From positions 1 to 53,300 of the forward strand of contig NZ_JACEGD010000041.1 in the NCBI RefSeq assembly GCF_016031635.1: a DNA stretch of 53,300 nt, in the 5' to 3' direction. Made by a program: the position numbers and the translations under genes. Shown here piece by piece: positions 1 through 7,961 of this stretch (position 1 is its first letter; each line of letters opens with the position of its first letter). The notes beneath the pieces were generated by a model, which had not been told where the DNA came from, did no database searches, and was given only the letters and a program-made list of their open reading frames with translations. This DNA is from Bradyrhizobium diversitatis (lineage in GTDB: Bacteria; Pseudomonadota; Alphaproteobacteria; Rhizobiales; Xanthobacteraceae).

Positions 1-598
1 CGACATCGTTGGCGGCACGGCCATCGCCGATCAGCACCAGCGCGTCGGTGCGCGCGAGCTGCGCCTGCAACGGCGCGCGCAGGGGGCCCGCGGGAAACAC
101 CTGGCCGTTGCCGAGGCCGCGCTCGCTGTCGATCACGATCAGCGACGCGTCCTTGAACAGACCAGGATTCTGGAAACCGTCATCCATCAGGATCACGGTG
201 GCGCCCTGCGATTTCGCCAGCGCGACGCCGTCGAGTCGGTCGCGCGCGACTGTGACCGGGACGTCACGCGCCATCATCAGGGGCTCGTCGCCGACGTCGG
301 CCGCGGCATGACGGGCGCGGTCGACCATCACCGGGCCCTTCAGGCGCCCGCCATAGCCGCGGCTGAGCACGACCGGCGTCTCGCCGAGTTCGCGAAGCAG
401 CTTCGTCAGCGCCAGCACGGTCGGCGTCTTGCCGGCGCCGCCGACATGGTAGTTGCCGACGCAGATCACGGGAATGCCGGCGTCCACGCCGTCGCGCTGC
501 ATGCGCCATGCGGTGACGGCGCCGTAGAGCGCACCCAGCGGAAAGAGGACATGCGATAGCGGGGAATGTGGCCGGTACCAGAAGGCCGGCTCACGCAT
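1..598 (-). CDS. lpxK: Tetraacyldisaccharide 4'-kinase LpxK (N-terminal part)
   Basis: Phosphorylates the 4' position of the tetraacyldisaccharide-1-phosphate lipid A precursor at the inner membrane. About 199 N-terminal residues are present; the rest lies beyond the window. The start MREPAFWY is followed by a hydrophobic segment and a P-loop (GGAGKTPTV, about residues 51-59), then the ILMDDGFQNP stretch typical of LpxK. The ATG overlaps the end of waaA by 8 bases, so translation is probably coupled. Being last in a Kdo/lipid A operon supports the call. Identity is secure; only the C-terminus is unseen. Confidence 0.95.
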   Translation of the reverse strand, partial: MREPAFWYRPHSPLSHVLFPLGALYGAVTAWRMQRDGVDAGIPVICVGNYHVGGAGKTPTVLALTKLLRELGETPVVLSRGYGGRLKGPVMVDRARHAAADVGDEPLMMARDVPVTVARDRLDGVALAKSQGATVILMDDGFQNPGLFKDASLIVIDSERGLGNGQVFPAGPLRAPLQAQLARTDALVLIGDGRAANDV

Positions 599-1907
599 TC
601 GCGGCCCCCATCTCGATCCGCAACTGCAGCAGATACGGCTCGAGCGCGGTCATGGTGCGATCGAGCGCACCGCCGAGCTGCTCGACCACGCCTGAGCCGG
701 CGCGTTGCATCTTGTCGCGCACCATCGGCTCGGCCAGGAGCAGGCCGAGCTGCTTGACCAGCGCCTCCTGCGTATCGGCCTGGCGCGCCCCGCCGCTGCC
801 GTCGAGCGCTTCATAGACGTCGGCGAAGTTGAAGACGTGCGGACCGTGGACGATCGCCGCGCCGAGCTTGATCGCCTCGATCGGATTCTGGCCGCCATGG
901 TGGATCAGCGATCCGCCCATGAACACGATCGGCGAGAGACGGTAGAACAGGCCGAGCTCGCCCATGGTGTCGGCAACGTAGACGTCGGTCGTGGCCGTCG
1001 GCAGTTCCTCGCGCGAGCGCAAGCCGGGCTTCAGGCCGGAGGACGTGACCAGGCCCGCGATCGCGGAGCCGCGATCCGGATGCCGCGGCACGATCACGGT
1101 GAGAAGCTGCGGGAAGAAACCGGAGAGGCTGCGATGCGCGGCGATCAGCATCTCGTCCTCGCCCGGATGGGTCGAGGCCGCCACGATGATCGGACGCCCG
1201 CGCGTCATCGCCATCAGCCGTTCGAGCTTTGCTGGATCGGCCGGCGGCGCCGGCACGTCCAGCTTGAGATTGCCCGTGGTGACGACGTCGCGGCCGCCGA
1301 GCGCGGAAAAGCGCTCGGCATCGGTCTTCGACTGCGCAAGACAAATGTCGAACCGCGACAGCAGCGCCGAGATGGTGCCGTGCATGCGCCGCCAGCGCGG
1401 GAAGGAGCGCGGCGACATCCGTCCGTTGATCAGCACCATCGGCACCCGGCGCGCCGCGCCGGCGAGGATCAGGTTCGGCCACAGGTCGGATTCGATGAAC
1501 AGCGCCAGCGACGGCTTCCAGTGATCGAGGAAGCGCGCGACATAGCGCGGAGAGTCGTACGGTACGTATTGATGGATCACGTCAGGCGGAAAGCGCTTTG
1601 CCGCCACCGCCGCCGAGGTGACGGTGCCCGAGGTGAGCAGGATGCGCAGATTGAGATCGCGCAGGCGCCCGACCAGCGCCGCGGCGGCCAGCACCTCGCC
1701 GACGCTGGCGCCGTGGATCCAGACCAGCGGGCCATGCGGCCGCACGTCGCGGGACAGCCCCCGTCGCTCGCCGACGCGCGCGGGATCCTCCTTACCCTGC
1801 TTCAGCCGCCGCTTGATCAGTGCAGGCGCAAGCGGCACCAGGCCGGAGGCCAGGCGCCGATACATCCGCAGCGTGATCGGCAGCGCAATAGGCAGCGACT
1901 TAGGCAT
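591..1907 (-). CDS. waaA: 3-deoxy-D-manno-octulosonic acid transferase
   Basis: Transfers Kdo from CMP-Kdo to lipid IVA, the first step of LPS core assembly (GT30, inner membrane). The 438 residues match the usual family length. Visible motifs: an N-terminal membrane anchor, WIHGASVGE (about 64-72, with the expected catalytic Glu), ESDLWPN (about 139-145), ASTHPGE, VPRHPDR and GGSLIHHGGQNPIEA in the nucleotide-binding half. The start overlaps the upstream DUF374 gene by 8 bases and the end overlaps lpxK, so it belongs to one lipid A operon. Confidence 0.95.
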   Translation of the reverse strand: MPKSLPIALPITLRMYRRLASGLVPLAPALIKRRLKQGKEDPARVGERRGLSRDVRPHGPLVWIHGASVGEVLAAAALVGRLRDLNLRILLTSGTVTSAAVAAKRFPPDVIHQYVPYDSPRYVARFLDHWKPSLALFIESDLWPNLILAGAARRVPMVLINGRMSPRSFPRWRRMHGTISALLSRFDICLAQSKTDAERFSALGGRDVVTTGNLKLDVPAPPADPAKLERLMAMTRGRPIIVAASTHPGEDEMLIAAHRSLSGFFPQLLTVIVPRHPDRGSAIAGLVTSSGLKPGLRSREELPTATTDVYVADTMGELGLFYRLSPIVFMGGSLIHHGGQNPIEAIKLGAAIVHGPHVFNFADVYEALDGSGGARQADTQEALVKQLGLLLAEPMVRDKMQRAGSGVVEQLGGALDRTMTALEPYLLQLRIEMGAANA

Positions 1908-2619
1908 CTTCCGGTCCCGGACGGCCGAGTTGAGCGTAGGCGCGGCGGGTCGCTTCGTTCAACGTGTCTTCCAGCTCCTGCCGCAACGCTTCCATCGCGG
2001 CGGCGTCGGCATCTGCGGGAACGTGGATTTCCTTGATGCCGACCAATGCGCCGCGCCCGAACGGCAGATTGATGGTGGTGCGGTCCCAGTTCTTGAGCCG
2101 GACGAAGCGGCTGGTCGCCATCGCGAAAGGCATGATCGGCCGTCCCGATTCCCGTGCCAGCATGATAATGCCGAGCCCCGCCACGCGTGAGCGCTTGGGG
2201 ACGTCGGCAGTCAACGCGACATTACAACCGCCTTGGAGCGTCCGCACCATTTCCTTGAAGGCGCCCACACCCCCCTTGCGATGGAACGCCCCGCCGTGGT
2301 CGCCGGAGCCGCGGATGGTGCCGATGCCGAGCCGTTCGGCCGTAATCGCATTGAACTCGCCGTCGCGATGGCGCGAGATCAGGACCTTGGCCCGATAGGA
2401 GGCCTTGTCCTGATTCTTGATGAAGGGCGTCAGGAAATGCTGGCCGTGCCAGAACGCGAAGATCGCGGGGAGCTGCGGCTCGACGCGTCCATAGACGTCC
2501 GAGGGATCCAACGTGAATTTGTTGGTCCGCCAGACCAGACGCAGATATTCGGCCGCCAGGACCCCGACGGCACGCTGAAACCAGCTGCTTCGCAGCGTAT
2601 TGCGAAGCAGTCTTTTCAA
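1900..2619 (-). CDS. DUF374 lysophospholipid acyltransferase-like protein
   Basis: A 239-residue protein of the DUF374 family, related to lysophospholipid/lipid A acyltransferases. FAFWHGQHF (about 54-62) carries a His near the place of the usual HX4D motif, followed by SRHRDGE (about 83-89) and GSGDHGGAFHRKGG; LTADVPKRSR resembles the family's second block. It overlaps DUF4170 upstream by 4 bases (ATGA) and waaA downstream by 8. Its position before waaA and lpxK suggests a role in lipid A or outer-membrane lipid acylation. The substrate is not known from sequence. Confidence 0.85.
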   Translation of the reverse strand: MKRLLRNTLRSSWFQRAVGVLAAEYLRLVWRTNKFTLDPSDVYGRVEPQLPAIFAFWHGQHFLTPFIKNQDKASYRAKVLISRHRDGEFNAITAERLGIGTIRGSGDHGGAFHRKGGVGAFKEMVRTLQGGCNVALTADVPKRSRVAGLGIIMLARESGRPIMPFAMATSRFVRLKNWDRTTINLPFGRGALVGIKEIHVPADADAAAMEALRQELEDTLNEATRRAYAQLGRPGPEDA

Positions 2620-2858
2620 CGCGCCGGTTCTTGATTCGGGTCGAGCAGCCGGTGGAGATGGACGATGAAATAGCGCATCTGTGCGTTGTCGACCGTGCTC
2701 TGCGCCTTGGCCCGCCAGGCGGCGTGGGCGGCGGCATAGTTCGGATAGAGGCCGACGATGTCGACGTCGTCCAGATTCTTGAAGACGTTGTGCTCGAGAT
2801 CGACGAGTTCGCCGCCGATGACGAGGTGGAGCAGTTGTTGCGGGGCACTATCTGGCAT
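2616..2858 (-). CDS. DUF4170 small protein
   Basis: An 80-residue protein of the DUF4170 family, function unknown. It contains LHLVIGGELVDLE and a DVDIVGLYPNYAAAHAAW block. I chose the ATG at 2858 because AGGA lies about 9 bases upstream; a GTG at 2903 would add 15 residues but has no ribosome-binding site. It sits between the cysQ-like gene and DUF374 and overlaps the latter by ATGA. That makes it part of the lipid A operon, and co-regulation or a lipid-related role is an inference from this position. Confidence 0.8.
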   Translation of the reverse strand: MPDSAPQQLLHLVIGGELVDLEHNVFKNLDDVDIVGLYPNYAAAHAAWRAKAQSTVDNAQMRYFIVHLHRLLDPNQEPAR

Positions 2859-2918
2859 GAGTTCTGTTCCTAGCGGGCTGCCCGGCAAAGCAGTGTCCGA
2901 CAAGCACGACGAAGCGCT

Positions 2919-3737
2919 TCAGGCCAAGGGACGGTTGCGAAAATGCGCGACAATGCCCGCATGACGATCGCGTCCCGCTGCCACCAGCACTCCGTGCGCC
3001 ACTTCCCGGCGGTTATAGAGGATGGGTTCTCCGGAGAGGTCGCTCATCCTACCATCCGCTTCCTGCACGATCAAATCGGCCGCCGCAAGGTCCCAATCAT
3101 GGCTGCTGCCCCCCGCAAAAGCCGCATCCAGCGCGCCATGGGCCACCCGGCACAGCCGCAGCGCCAGCGAGCCGATTCGCCGATGCAGCTTGATCTCGCC
3201 GAGTGACGGCTTCAGCCGCTCGACCAGGGGCTTCGGGCCGGCGACGCGGGCGAAGTCGAGCTCGGATCCGGACGTCGCCCGCACCGGCTTGTCGTTGAGC
3301 GTCGTGCCCTGGCCGCGCACCGCGAAGAAGAACTCGTCGCTAGCTGGTGCAAACACCGCGGCGAGAACGGGCGAGGCGTCCTCCACCAGCGCCACGCTGA
3401 CGCACCACTCGTCATGACCGCCCAGATAATTGCGCGTGCCGTCGATGGGATCGACGATCCATGTCAGCCGCCGCGACAGCCGTGCCGCATCGTCGGCGCT
3501 CTCCTCCGACAGCCAGCCATAGTCGGGTGTCGCCGCGCGCAGGCGCGCCTCGAGGAGATCGTTGACCGCGATGTCGGCCTCCGACACCGGGGAGGACGCG
3601 CCCTTGGTCCACTTCCGCAGCTCGGTGCGAAACATCGACTGCGCGAGCGCGCCCGCTTCCCGCACCGTGGCCTTCAGCAGCGCCGCGTCGCGGGCCAGAA
3701 TGGTTTCGTCCAGAGAGTGCGCGTCAGCGTCCGCCAA
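2919..3737 (-). CDS. cysQ: 3'(2'),5'-bisphosphate nucleotidase / inositol monophosphatase family
   Basis: A Mg2+-dependent phosphatase of 272 residues. The three metal-binding motifs are present: WLSEESADD (about 79-87), the core IVDPIDGTRNYLGG (about 95-108) and WDLAAADLIVQEADG near residue 220. CysQ-like enzymes recycle PAP or dephosphorylate inositol phosphates. Sequence inspection cannot separate these activities, so the symbol is provisional. Its start overlaps the end of pmbA by 14 bases, placing it second in the operon that continues to waaA and lpxK. Confidence 0.82.
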   Translation of the reverse strand: MADADAHSLDETILARDAALLKATVREAGALAQSMFRTELRKWTKGASSPVSEADIAVNDLLEARLRAATPDYGWLSEESADDAARLSRRLTWIVDPIDGTRNYLGGHDEWCVSVALVEDASPVLAAVFAPASDEFFFAVRGQGTTLNDKPVRATSGSELDFARVAGPKPLVERLKPSLGEIKLHRRIGSLALRLCRVAHGALDAAFAGGSSHDWDLAAADLIVQEADGRMSDLSGEPILYNRREVAHGVLVAAGRDRHAGIVAHFRNRPLA

Positions 3738-5106
3738 GCGTCAAACCCTCGATGCGCACCGTCGGCGCATTGATGCCGTAGCGGAATTCGAGATTGTTCG
3801 CGGGCTGTATCGACTTGAAGATCTCGAACAGATGCCCGGCGATCGTGACTTCGCTGACGGGATAGGTGATCTCGCCGTTCTCGATCCAGAAACCGGAGGC
3901 GCCGCGGCTGTAATCGCCGGTGACGCCGTTGACGCCGGAGCCGATCAGATCGGTGACGTAGAAGCCCTGTTTGATATCCGAGATCAATTCAGCAGGAGTC
4001 GGCGTTCCGGGCTCGAGATGCAGATTGTACGGCCCGGGCGACGGCGAGGAGGAGACGCCGCGATGGGCATGGCCGGTGGTGGCGAGGCCGAGCTCGCGCG
4101 CGGTGGCGCAATCGAGCAGCCAGGTCGTCAGCACGCCGTCGTCGACCAGCGCGGTCCTCTTCACCGCGACGCCCTCGGCATCGAAGGTCTGCGAGCGCAG
4201 GCCGCGCTTGCGCAAGGGATCGTCGATGATGCGGATGTTCTTGGCGAAGAGCTGCTGGCCGAGCCTGTCCTTCAGGAAGCTGGTCTTGCGCGCGATCGAG
4301 GCGCCGTTGATGGCGCCGACGAGGTGGCCGACCAGCGAGCCCGCGACGCGCGGATCGAACACGACCGGCACCTTGCAGGTCTCGACCTTGCGCGGATTGT
4401 AGCGCGCCACGGTGCGCTCTCCGGCGGAACGGCCGACCGTCTCCGGCGACAACAGATCGGCGCCGTGCGGCGCCGAGGTGAAGTCGTAATCGCGCTCCAT
4501 GCCGGTGCCTTCGCCCGATATGGCGGTGGCGGAAATGCCCTGGCTGGAGCGGAGGTAAGAGCCGTGGAAGCCGGTCGAAGTCACGAGCACCATGCCGCCG
4601 ATGCCGGCGGAAGCCGAGGCGCCGCCGGACTTAGTCACACCCTTCACGCCGAGCGCCGCAGCTTCGGCCGCGAGCGCGCGGCGCTCGAGCTCGGCGGTCG
4701 CCGGCACATCGGGATCGAGCAGGTCGAGATCGGGGAAATCGCGCGCGAGCAGGGCGGGATCGGCGAGGCCGACATATTTGTCGTCGGGCGCCACGCGCGC
4801 CATCGCGACCGCGCGTTCGGCAAGCTTGGTCACGGCATCGCCGCTGACGTCGTTGGTCGAGACCACCGCCTGGCGTTGGCCGACCAGCACCCGCAGGCCG
4901 ACATCGTCGCCCTCCGACCGCTCGGATTCCTCGACACGGCCGTCGCGGACCTCGACGCCTTGCGAGACGCCGCGCACCGCGACCGCATCGGCCGCATCCG
5001 CGCCGGCGCGCCTCGCCGCCTCGACCAGCCGCTGCGCGAGATCGGAGAGCGCGGACTGATCGAACAGGTCGCGATGGGTGGTCGTCGAGCTTGGTGAAGA
5101 GTTCAC
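3724..5106 (-). CDS. pmbA: TldD/PmbA family metalloprotease subunit (PmbA/TldE)
   Basis: PmbA (TldE) pairs with TldD to form a cytoplasmic protease that processes peptides and CcdA-like proteins. The protein is about 460 residues from a GTG at 5106, chosen because AGGA lies 9 bases upstream and the family normally begins close to this point; an upstream extension to 5148 reads as non-family sequence. Typical features are RDGRVEESERSEGDDVGLRV, VFDPRVAGSLVGHL and the C-terminal GASGFWIENGEITYPVSEVTIAGHL region, quoted in pieces. It lacks the zinc-binding HEXXH-type motif of TldD, as expected for the E subunit. tldD is not in the window. Confidence 0.9.
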   Translation of the reverse strand: MNSSPSSTTTHRDLFDQSALSDLAQRLVEAARRAGADAADAVAVRGVSQGVEVRDGRVEESERSEGDDVGLRVLVGQRQAVVSTNDVSGDAVTKLAERAVAMARVAPDDKYVGLADPALLARDFPDLDLLDPDVPATAELERRALAAEAAALGVKGVTKSGGASASAGIGGMVLVTSTGFHGSYLRSSQGISATAISGEGTGMERDYDFTSAPHGADLLSPETVGRSAGERTVARYNPRKVETCKVPVVFDPRVAGSLVGHLVGAINGASIARKTSFLKDRLGQQLFAKNIRIIDDPLRKRGLRSQTFDAEGVAVKRTALVDDGVLTTWLLDCATARELGLATTGHAHRGVSSSPSPGPYNLHLEPGTPTPAELISDIKQGFYVTDLIGSGVNGVTGDYSRGASGFWIENGEITYPVSEVTIAGHLFEIFKSIQPANNLEFRYGINAPTVRIEGLTLGGR

Positions 5107-5335
5107 AAACGAAATCCTGTTGGGGCGGGGTTCGGGACCGGAACCCACAGATGTGCCCTGACGGCGCGGACTTCAAGCATTTTCAGCCTGCCAAAAGCTC
5201 AGATTCGCAACTTCGGCGCAACGTCTCGTCAATCATGCGCGCCAAGGTCTTGTCAATCATGAGCAGCGGTGACGGTGGGTTAACCAGGCTTTTTAAGCGG
5301 TTTCGGAAAGGGCCGCGCTAAGGTCCTCGCATCGA

Positions 5336-5438
5336 CCGGGAACATAATCCCGGCGGGGAGAACTAAAGCCGTGAGGCGTCAAACAGCAACATGCGGGATC
5401 ACTCCCGCCGGGTCGAGCCGCTCCTTGCGGCTCGACCC
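5336..5438 (+). promoter_or_regulatory. Leader and early-coding hairpins of the DUF6101 gene
   Basis: Two stem-loops surround the GTG start at 5371. The first is CCGGGA/TCCCGG (5336-5353), just before the likely SD GGGGAG at 5354-5359. The second is a perfect 12-bp stem, GGGTCGAGCCGC (5410-5421) with its complement at 5427-5438 and a TCCTT loop, lying within the first 23 codons. The downstream tract is C/T-rich but has no run of T. Any regulatory role is inference. Confidence 0.4.
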
Positions 5439-5889
5439 CCTTTCCCTTCCGGTCCGCTTCGATGCGCATGACCCGCGCGCCGACGGACATGTCAGGCAGA
5501 TCGAGCTTCATCGCGAGCGTGTCGTGCTGCGCCGTGCCGTCCGCGGCATGCAGATGGCGATCAACGTGCGCGTTGCCGACTTCACCGGCGTCGCCTTGCG
5601 CGGCAATGACGAAGTGCAGACGCTCGTCCTCGTGCATCGCGATCCCTCGCTGTCCATTCCGCTGCTGGTCGGCGCCGATGCCGACGAGATCGCGCAAGCC
5701 TGGGCGATCTGGAGCGAGCTCTTCGCGCTGCCGCAGCTCGACGAAGGCGCCCGCAAGCCCGCGCCGCGCCGTCGCCGTGCCAACGCGATCCGCGCCCGCC
5801 GCCCGAAATTCCTGATGCGCCGGCGCGTTGCGATGACGCGCGAACTCACCGTTCATAAGGGCGAGCGCGAGATCATCGCGCGGAATTGA
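5371..5889 (+). CDS. DUF6101 family protein
   Basis: A 172-residue protein conserved in Bradyrhizobium relatives, function unknown. It starts at a GTG preceded at 11 bases by GGGGAG. The middle contains VRQIELHRERVVLRRAVRG and MAINVRVADFTGVALR. The C-terminus is strongly basic (KPAPRRRRANAIRARRPKF), which could bind nucleic acid or acidic lipids; this is inference. No signal peptide or membrane segment is visible. The gene is monocistronic and convergent with ubiA, with a palindromic repeat between them. An alternative start downstream of the coding-region hairpin cannot be excluded. Confidence 0.72.
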   Translation: MRRQTATCGITPAGSSRSLRLDPLSLPVRFDAHDPRADGHVRQIELHRERVVLRRAVRGMQMAINVRVADFTGVALRGNDEVQTLVLVHRDPSLSIPLLVGADADEIAQAWAIWSELFALPQLDEGARKPAPRRRRANAIRARRPKFLMRRRVAMTRELTVHKGEREIIARN

Positions 5890-5895
5890 AGGTGC

Positions 5896-5986
5896 CGTAG
5901 GGTGGGTTAGCCGTAGGCGTAACCCACCAACTTCTGTCCGCATGGAAAGCGAAGAGGTGGATTACGCTTCGCTAATCCACCCTACG
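5896..5986. repeat. Palindromic intergenic repeat between convergent genes
   Basis: The outer arms CGTAGGGTGG and CCACCCTACG enclose two stem-loops: GGTGGGTTA...TAACCCACC (about 5901-5927) and GGTGGATTA-CGCTTCG-CTAATCCACC (about 5957-5980). It fills the gap between the ends of DUF6101 and ubiA and could act as a bidirectional transcription stop. The GGTGGATTACGCTTCGC core is, to my knowledge, widespread between Bradyrhizobium genes. Confidence 0.75.
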
Positions 5987-5990
5987 AGAC

Positions 5991-6947
5991 CTACGCGGCT
6001 CGCATCACCGCGTCGACCAGCAATCCCGCAAAAAGCAGCAGGCCAGCATCCCTGTTCGACTTGAACAGGCGCAGACACAGTCCGGGATCTTCGATCTTCA
6101 GGCGCACGATCTGCGAGGCGAGATGCAGGGCGAAGGCCACGAGCCCGAGCCAGGCCGGCCAGCGCACATCGGCGGAAGCCAGCGCGATGCCGATCAACAT
6201 CACCGCGAGCCCGTAGAACAGGATCAGCGCCTGGTGCGTGTGCGCGCCGAACAGGCGCGCGGTCGACTTGATGCCGATCAGCGCGTCGTCCTCGGCGTCC
6301 TGATGCGCGTAGATCGTGTCATAGCCGATCACCCAGGAAATCGCGCCGGCATAGAGCACGAGCGCGGTGACGTCGATGTGTCCGAACGTGACGGCAAATC
6401 CCATCAAGGCGCCCCATGAGAAGGCAAGCCCGAGCACGATCTGCGGCCACCAGGTGATGCGCTTCATGAAGGGATAGATCGCGACGATCAGAAGCGAGGC
6501 GATGCCGGTCGCGATCGCGAAGCGGTTGAACTGCAGCAGCACCAGGAGGCCGATCAGCGCCTGCGCGACCATGAAGGCCAGCGCCTGCTTGGTGGTCACC
6601 TGCCCTGACGGCAACGGCCGCGAGCGCGTGCGCTCGACCTTGTCGTCGAGATCGCGATCGGTGATGTCGTTCCACGTGCAACCTGCCCCGCGCATCACGA
6701 AGGCGCCGATGAAGAACAGCACGATGGTGAGCGGCAGGCCGCGGACGTCATGCGCCATGCCGGCGGCGAGCGCCGCCGACCACCAGCATGGCATCAGGAG
6801 AAGCCAGGAGCCGATCGGACGGTCGAAGCGGGACAGGCGCAGGTAAGGCCGCGCCCAATGCGGCGCGAGCGTATCGACCCAGTTGCCGGTGGAATCGGCA
6901 ACGCGGGCGGATGTGCTAGTGCCCAGTTTTCGAAGTTCGTATTCCAT
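5991..6947 (-). CDS. ubiA: 4-hydroxybenzoate polyprenyltransferase
   Basis: An integral membrane prenyltransferase that attaches the polyprenyl tail to 4-hydroxybenzoate in ubiquinone synthesis. Both Asp-rich motifs are present: NDITDRDLDDKVERTRSRPL (about 93-112) and YAHQDAEDD (about 213-221), followed by GIKSTARLFG. About eight hydrophobic helices and the 318-residue length fit the family. The first 13 or so residues (MEYELRKLGTSTS) are encoded by a palindromic element; the family-like sequence begins near ARVADSTGNW. The ATG lies in the loop of that palindrome without a clear SD, so the start is uncertain. Confidence 0.93.
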   Translation of the reverse strand: MEYELRKLGTSTSARVADSTGNWVDTLAPHWARPYLRLSRFDRPIGSWLLLMPCWWSAALAAGMAHDVRGLPLTIVLFFIGAFVMRGAGCTWNDITDRDLDDKVERTRSRPLPSGQVTTKQALAFMVAQALIGLLVLLQFNRFAIATGIASLLIVAIYPFMKRITWWPQIVLGLAFSWGALMGFAVTFGHIDVTALVLYAGAISWVIGYDTIYAHQDAEDDALIGIKSTARLFGAHTHQALILFYGLAVMLIGIALASADVRWPAWLGLVAFALHLASQIVRLKIEDPGLCLRLFKSNRDAGLLLFAGLLVDAVMRAA

Positions 6948-6994
6948 CGCGGCGTGTTCCGGTACGAACTTCGAAAACTACAAGGGCACTAGCA
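6914..6994. repeat. Long palindromic element overlapping the ubiA 5' end
   Basis: The left arm (6914-6941) begins TGCTAGTGCCC and continues TTTTCGAAGTTCGTA. The right arm (6963-6994) is its complement apart from a 4-base insertion (ACAA). The 21-base loop contains ATCGCGGC. Read on the minus strand, the loop carries the ubiA ATG and the following arm encodes YELRKLGTS. It is related to the neighbouring element at 7009-7087. Confidence 0.85.
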
Positions 6995-7008
6995 GGAAAA
7001 CTATAATT

Positions 7009-7087
7009 CACGTGCCGCTTATCGATTTGAAGTTCCTATGAGGATCTCGCGGCAAGCACCGTAGGAACTTCAAATCGGCGGCACGTG
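7009..7087. repeat. Second palindromic element, related to 6914-6994
   Basis: The left arm (7009-7038) reads CACGTGCCGC then GATTTGAAGTTCCTA. The right arm (7062-7087) is its complement with a 4-base indel (ATAA). The loop contains ATCTCGCGGC. Like the first element it has GAACTTC next to the loop and GGCAC near the base. It ends 2 bases before the stop codon of the upstream gene on the minus strand, so it could end that transcript. Confidence 0.85.
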
Positions 7088-7089
7088 TA

Positions 7090-7752
7090 TCATCGGGTCA
7101 GGACGTTGCCGTTGAGCGTATCGAAGGTGCTGCCGCCCTTCTTGCCGGCATTGACCTCGGGCGCAGAGCCCGAACCGAGTACCTCGCTCAGGGACGGGCC
7201 GGCCGGACGCGCCTGTTGCTGCTGCATCTGCAGCGCGACGTTGCAGACCTTCGCCGCCATCGCCTCTGTGTTCTTGTGACCGTCCTTCATCTGCGCGCCG
7301 ACCTGCGGCGGGATTCCGCATTTGGCGGCGTGGGTCTCGATGTACTTGATCATCTTGGTCTCGGCCTGGCTGAAATTGCGGATCAGCTTGCAGGCCTCGT
7401 CCGGCGGCGCGTGACGGTCGCTCGCCGCCTTGATCAGCTTGCCGCGCTTCTCGGCTTCTTCGCGCAGGGGCATGAACGCCTTCATGCAGTCCTCGCCGGG
7501 ACCGGCTTGCGTCGGCGGAGCCGCGCTGAAGGCGCCGGCACCGCCGACCGGGGCGGCGCCGTTCACCGGAAACGACGATTGCGGCGTCGTGCCGACGGAG
7601 GCGACGGGTGCCGAGCCGTTCACGGGCGGAAAGGGGGAGCTGGTAGCAGCCTGGCCGGGCAGCGGCGCCGGGAAGGCGCTTTGCGCTTGGGCGCCCGCGG
7701 CACCCATGGCGACCATGGCGGCAGTGATCGGAACCATCAGACGACGGATCAT
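7090..7752 (-). CDS. Secreted Pro/Ala-rich hypothetical protein
   Basis: A 220-residue protein with a clear signal peptide (MIRRLMVPITAAMVAMGAAG, cleavage after AQA near residue 23). A Pro/Ala/Gly-rich linker follows to about residue 85, then a compact domain with three Cys: GEDCMKAFMPLREEAEKRG, ACKLIRNFSQAETKMIKYIE and KCGIPP. A further Cys occurs in KVCNVALQMQQQQ. The family is not one I can name; it is probably periplasmic and conserved among relatives. It is transcribed towards ubiA, with two palindromic elements between. No function is proposed. Confidence 0.72.
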   Translation of the reverse strand: MIRRLMVPITAAMVAMGAAGAQAQSAFPAPLPGQAATSSPFPPVNGSAPVASVGTTPQSSFPVNGAAPVGGAGAFSAAPPTQAGPGEDCMKAFMPLREEAEKRGKLIKAASDRHAPPDEACKLIRNFSQAETKMIKYIETHAAKCGIPPQVGAQMKDGHKNTEAMAAKVCNVALQMQQQQARPAGPSLSEVLGSGSAPEVNAGKKGGSTFDTLNGNVLTR

Positions 7753-7961
7753 GAAGGCAGTCTCTCCGGCAGGAGCTTACGGGGGCGGCGTCTTCCCAAT
7801 TGAAGCGCGACCAGCGTGTTCGCTTTTCTACGATTCCCGCCGGCCCTTAACAACCCGTGGAATAGGGCAAGAGCGCGGCGCTGGGACGCACCAATCCGGC
7901 GATATTTACCCCCAAAACTACTGGTTTCGGTTAAGAACGGCGGCAAATCGGACCTCTGACG

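Noticed and set aside
705..2036. Plus-strand frame of 443 codons over waaA
   Set aside because: His/Arg/Gln-rich shadow typical of antisense frames; waaA and lpxK motifs are unambiguous on the minus strand.
3562..5097. Plus-strand frame of 511 codons over pmbA and cysQ
   Set aside because: Same kind of antisense shadow; the minus strand carries PmbA and CysQ family motifs.
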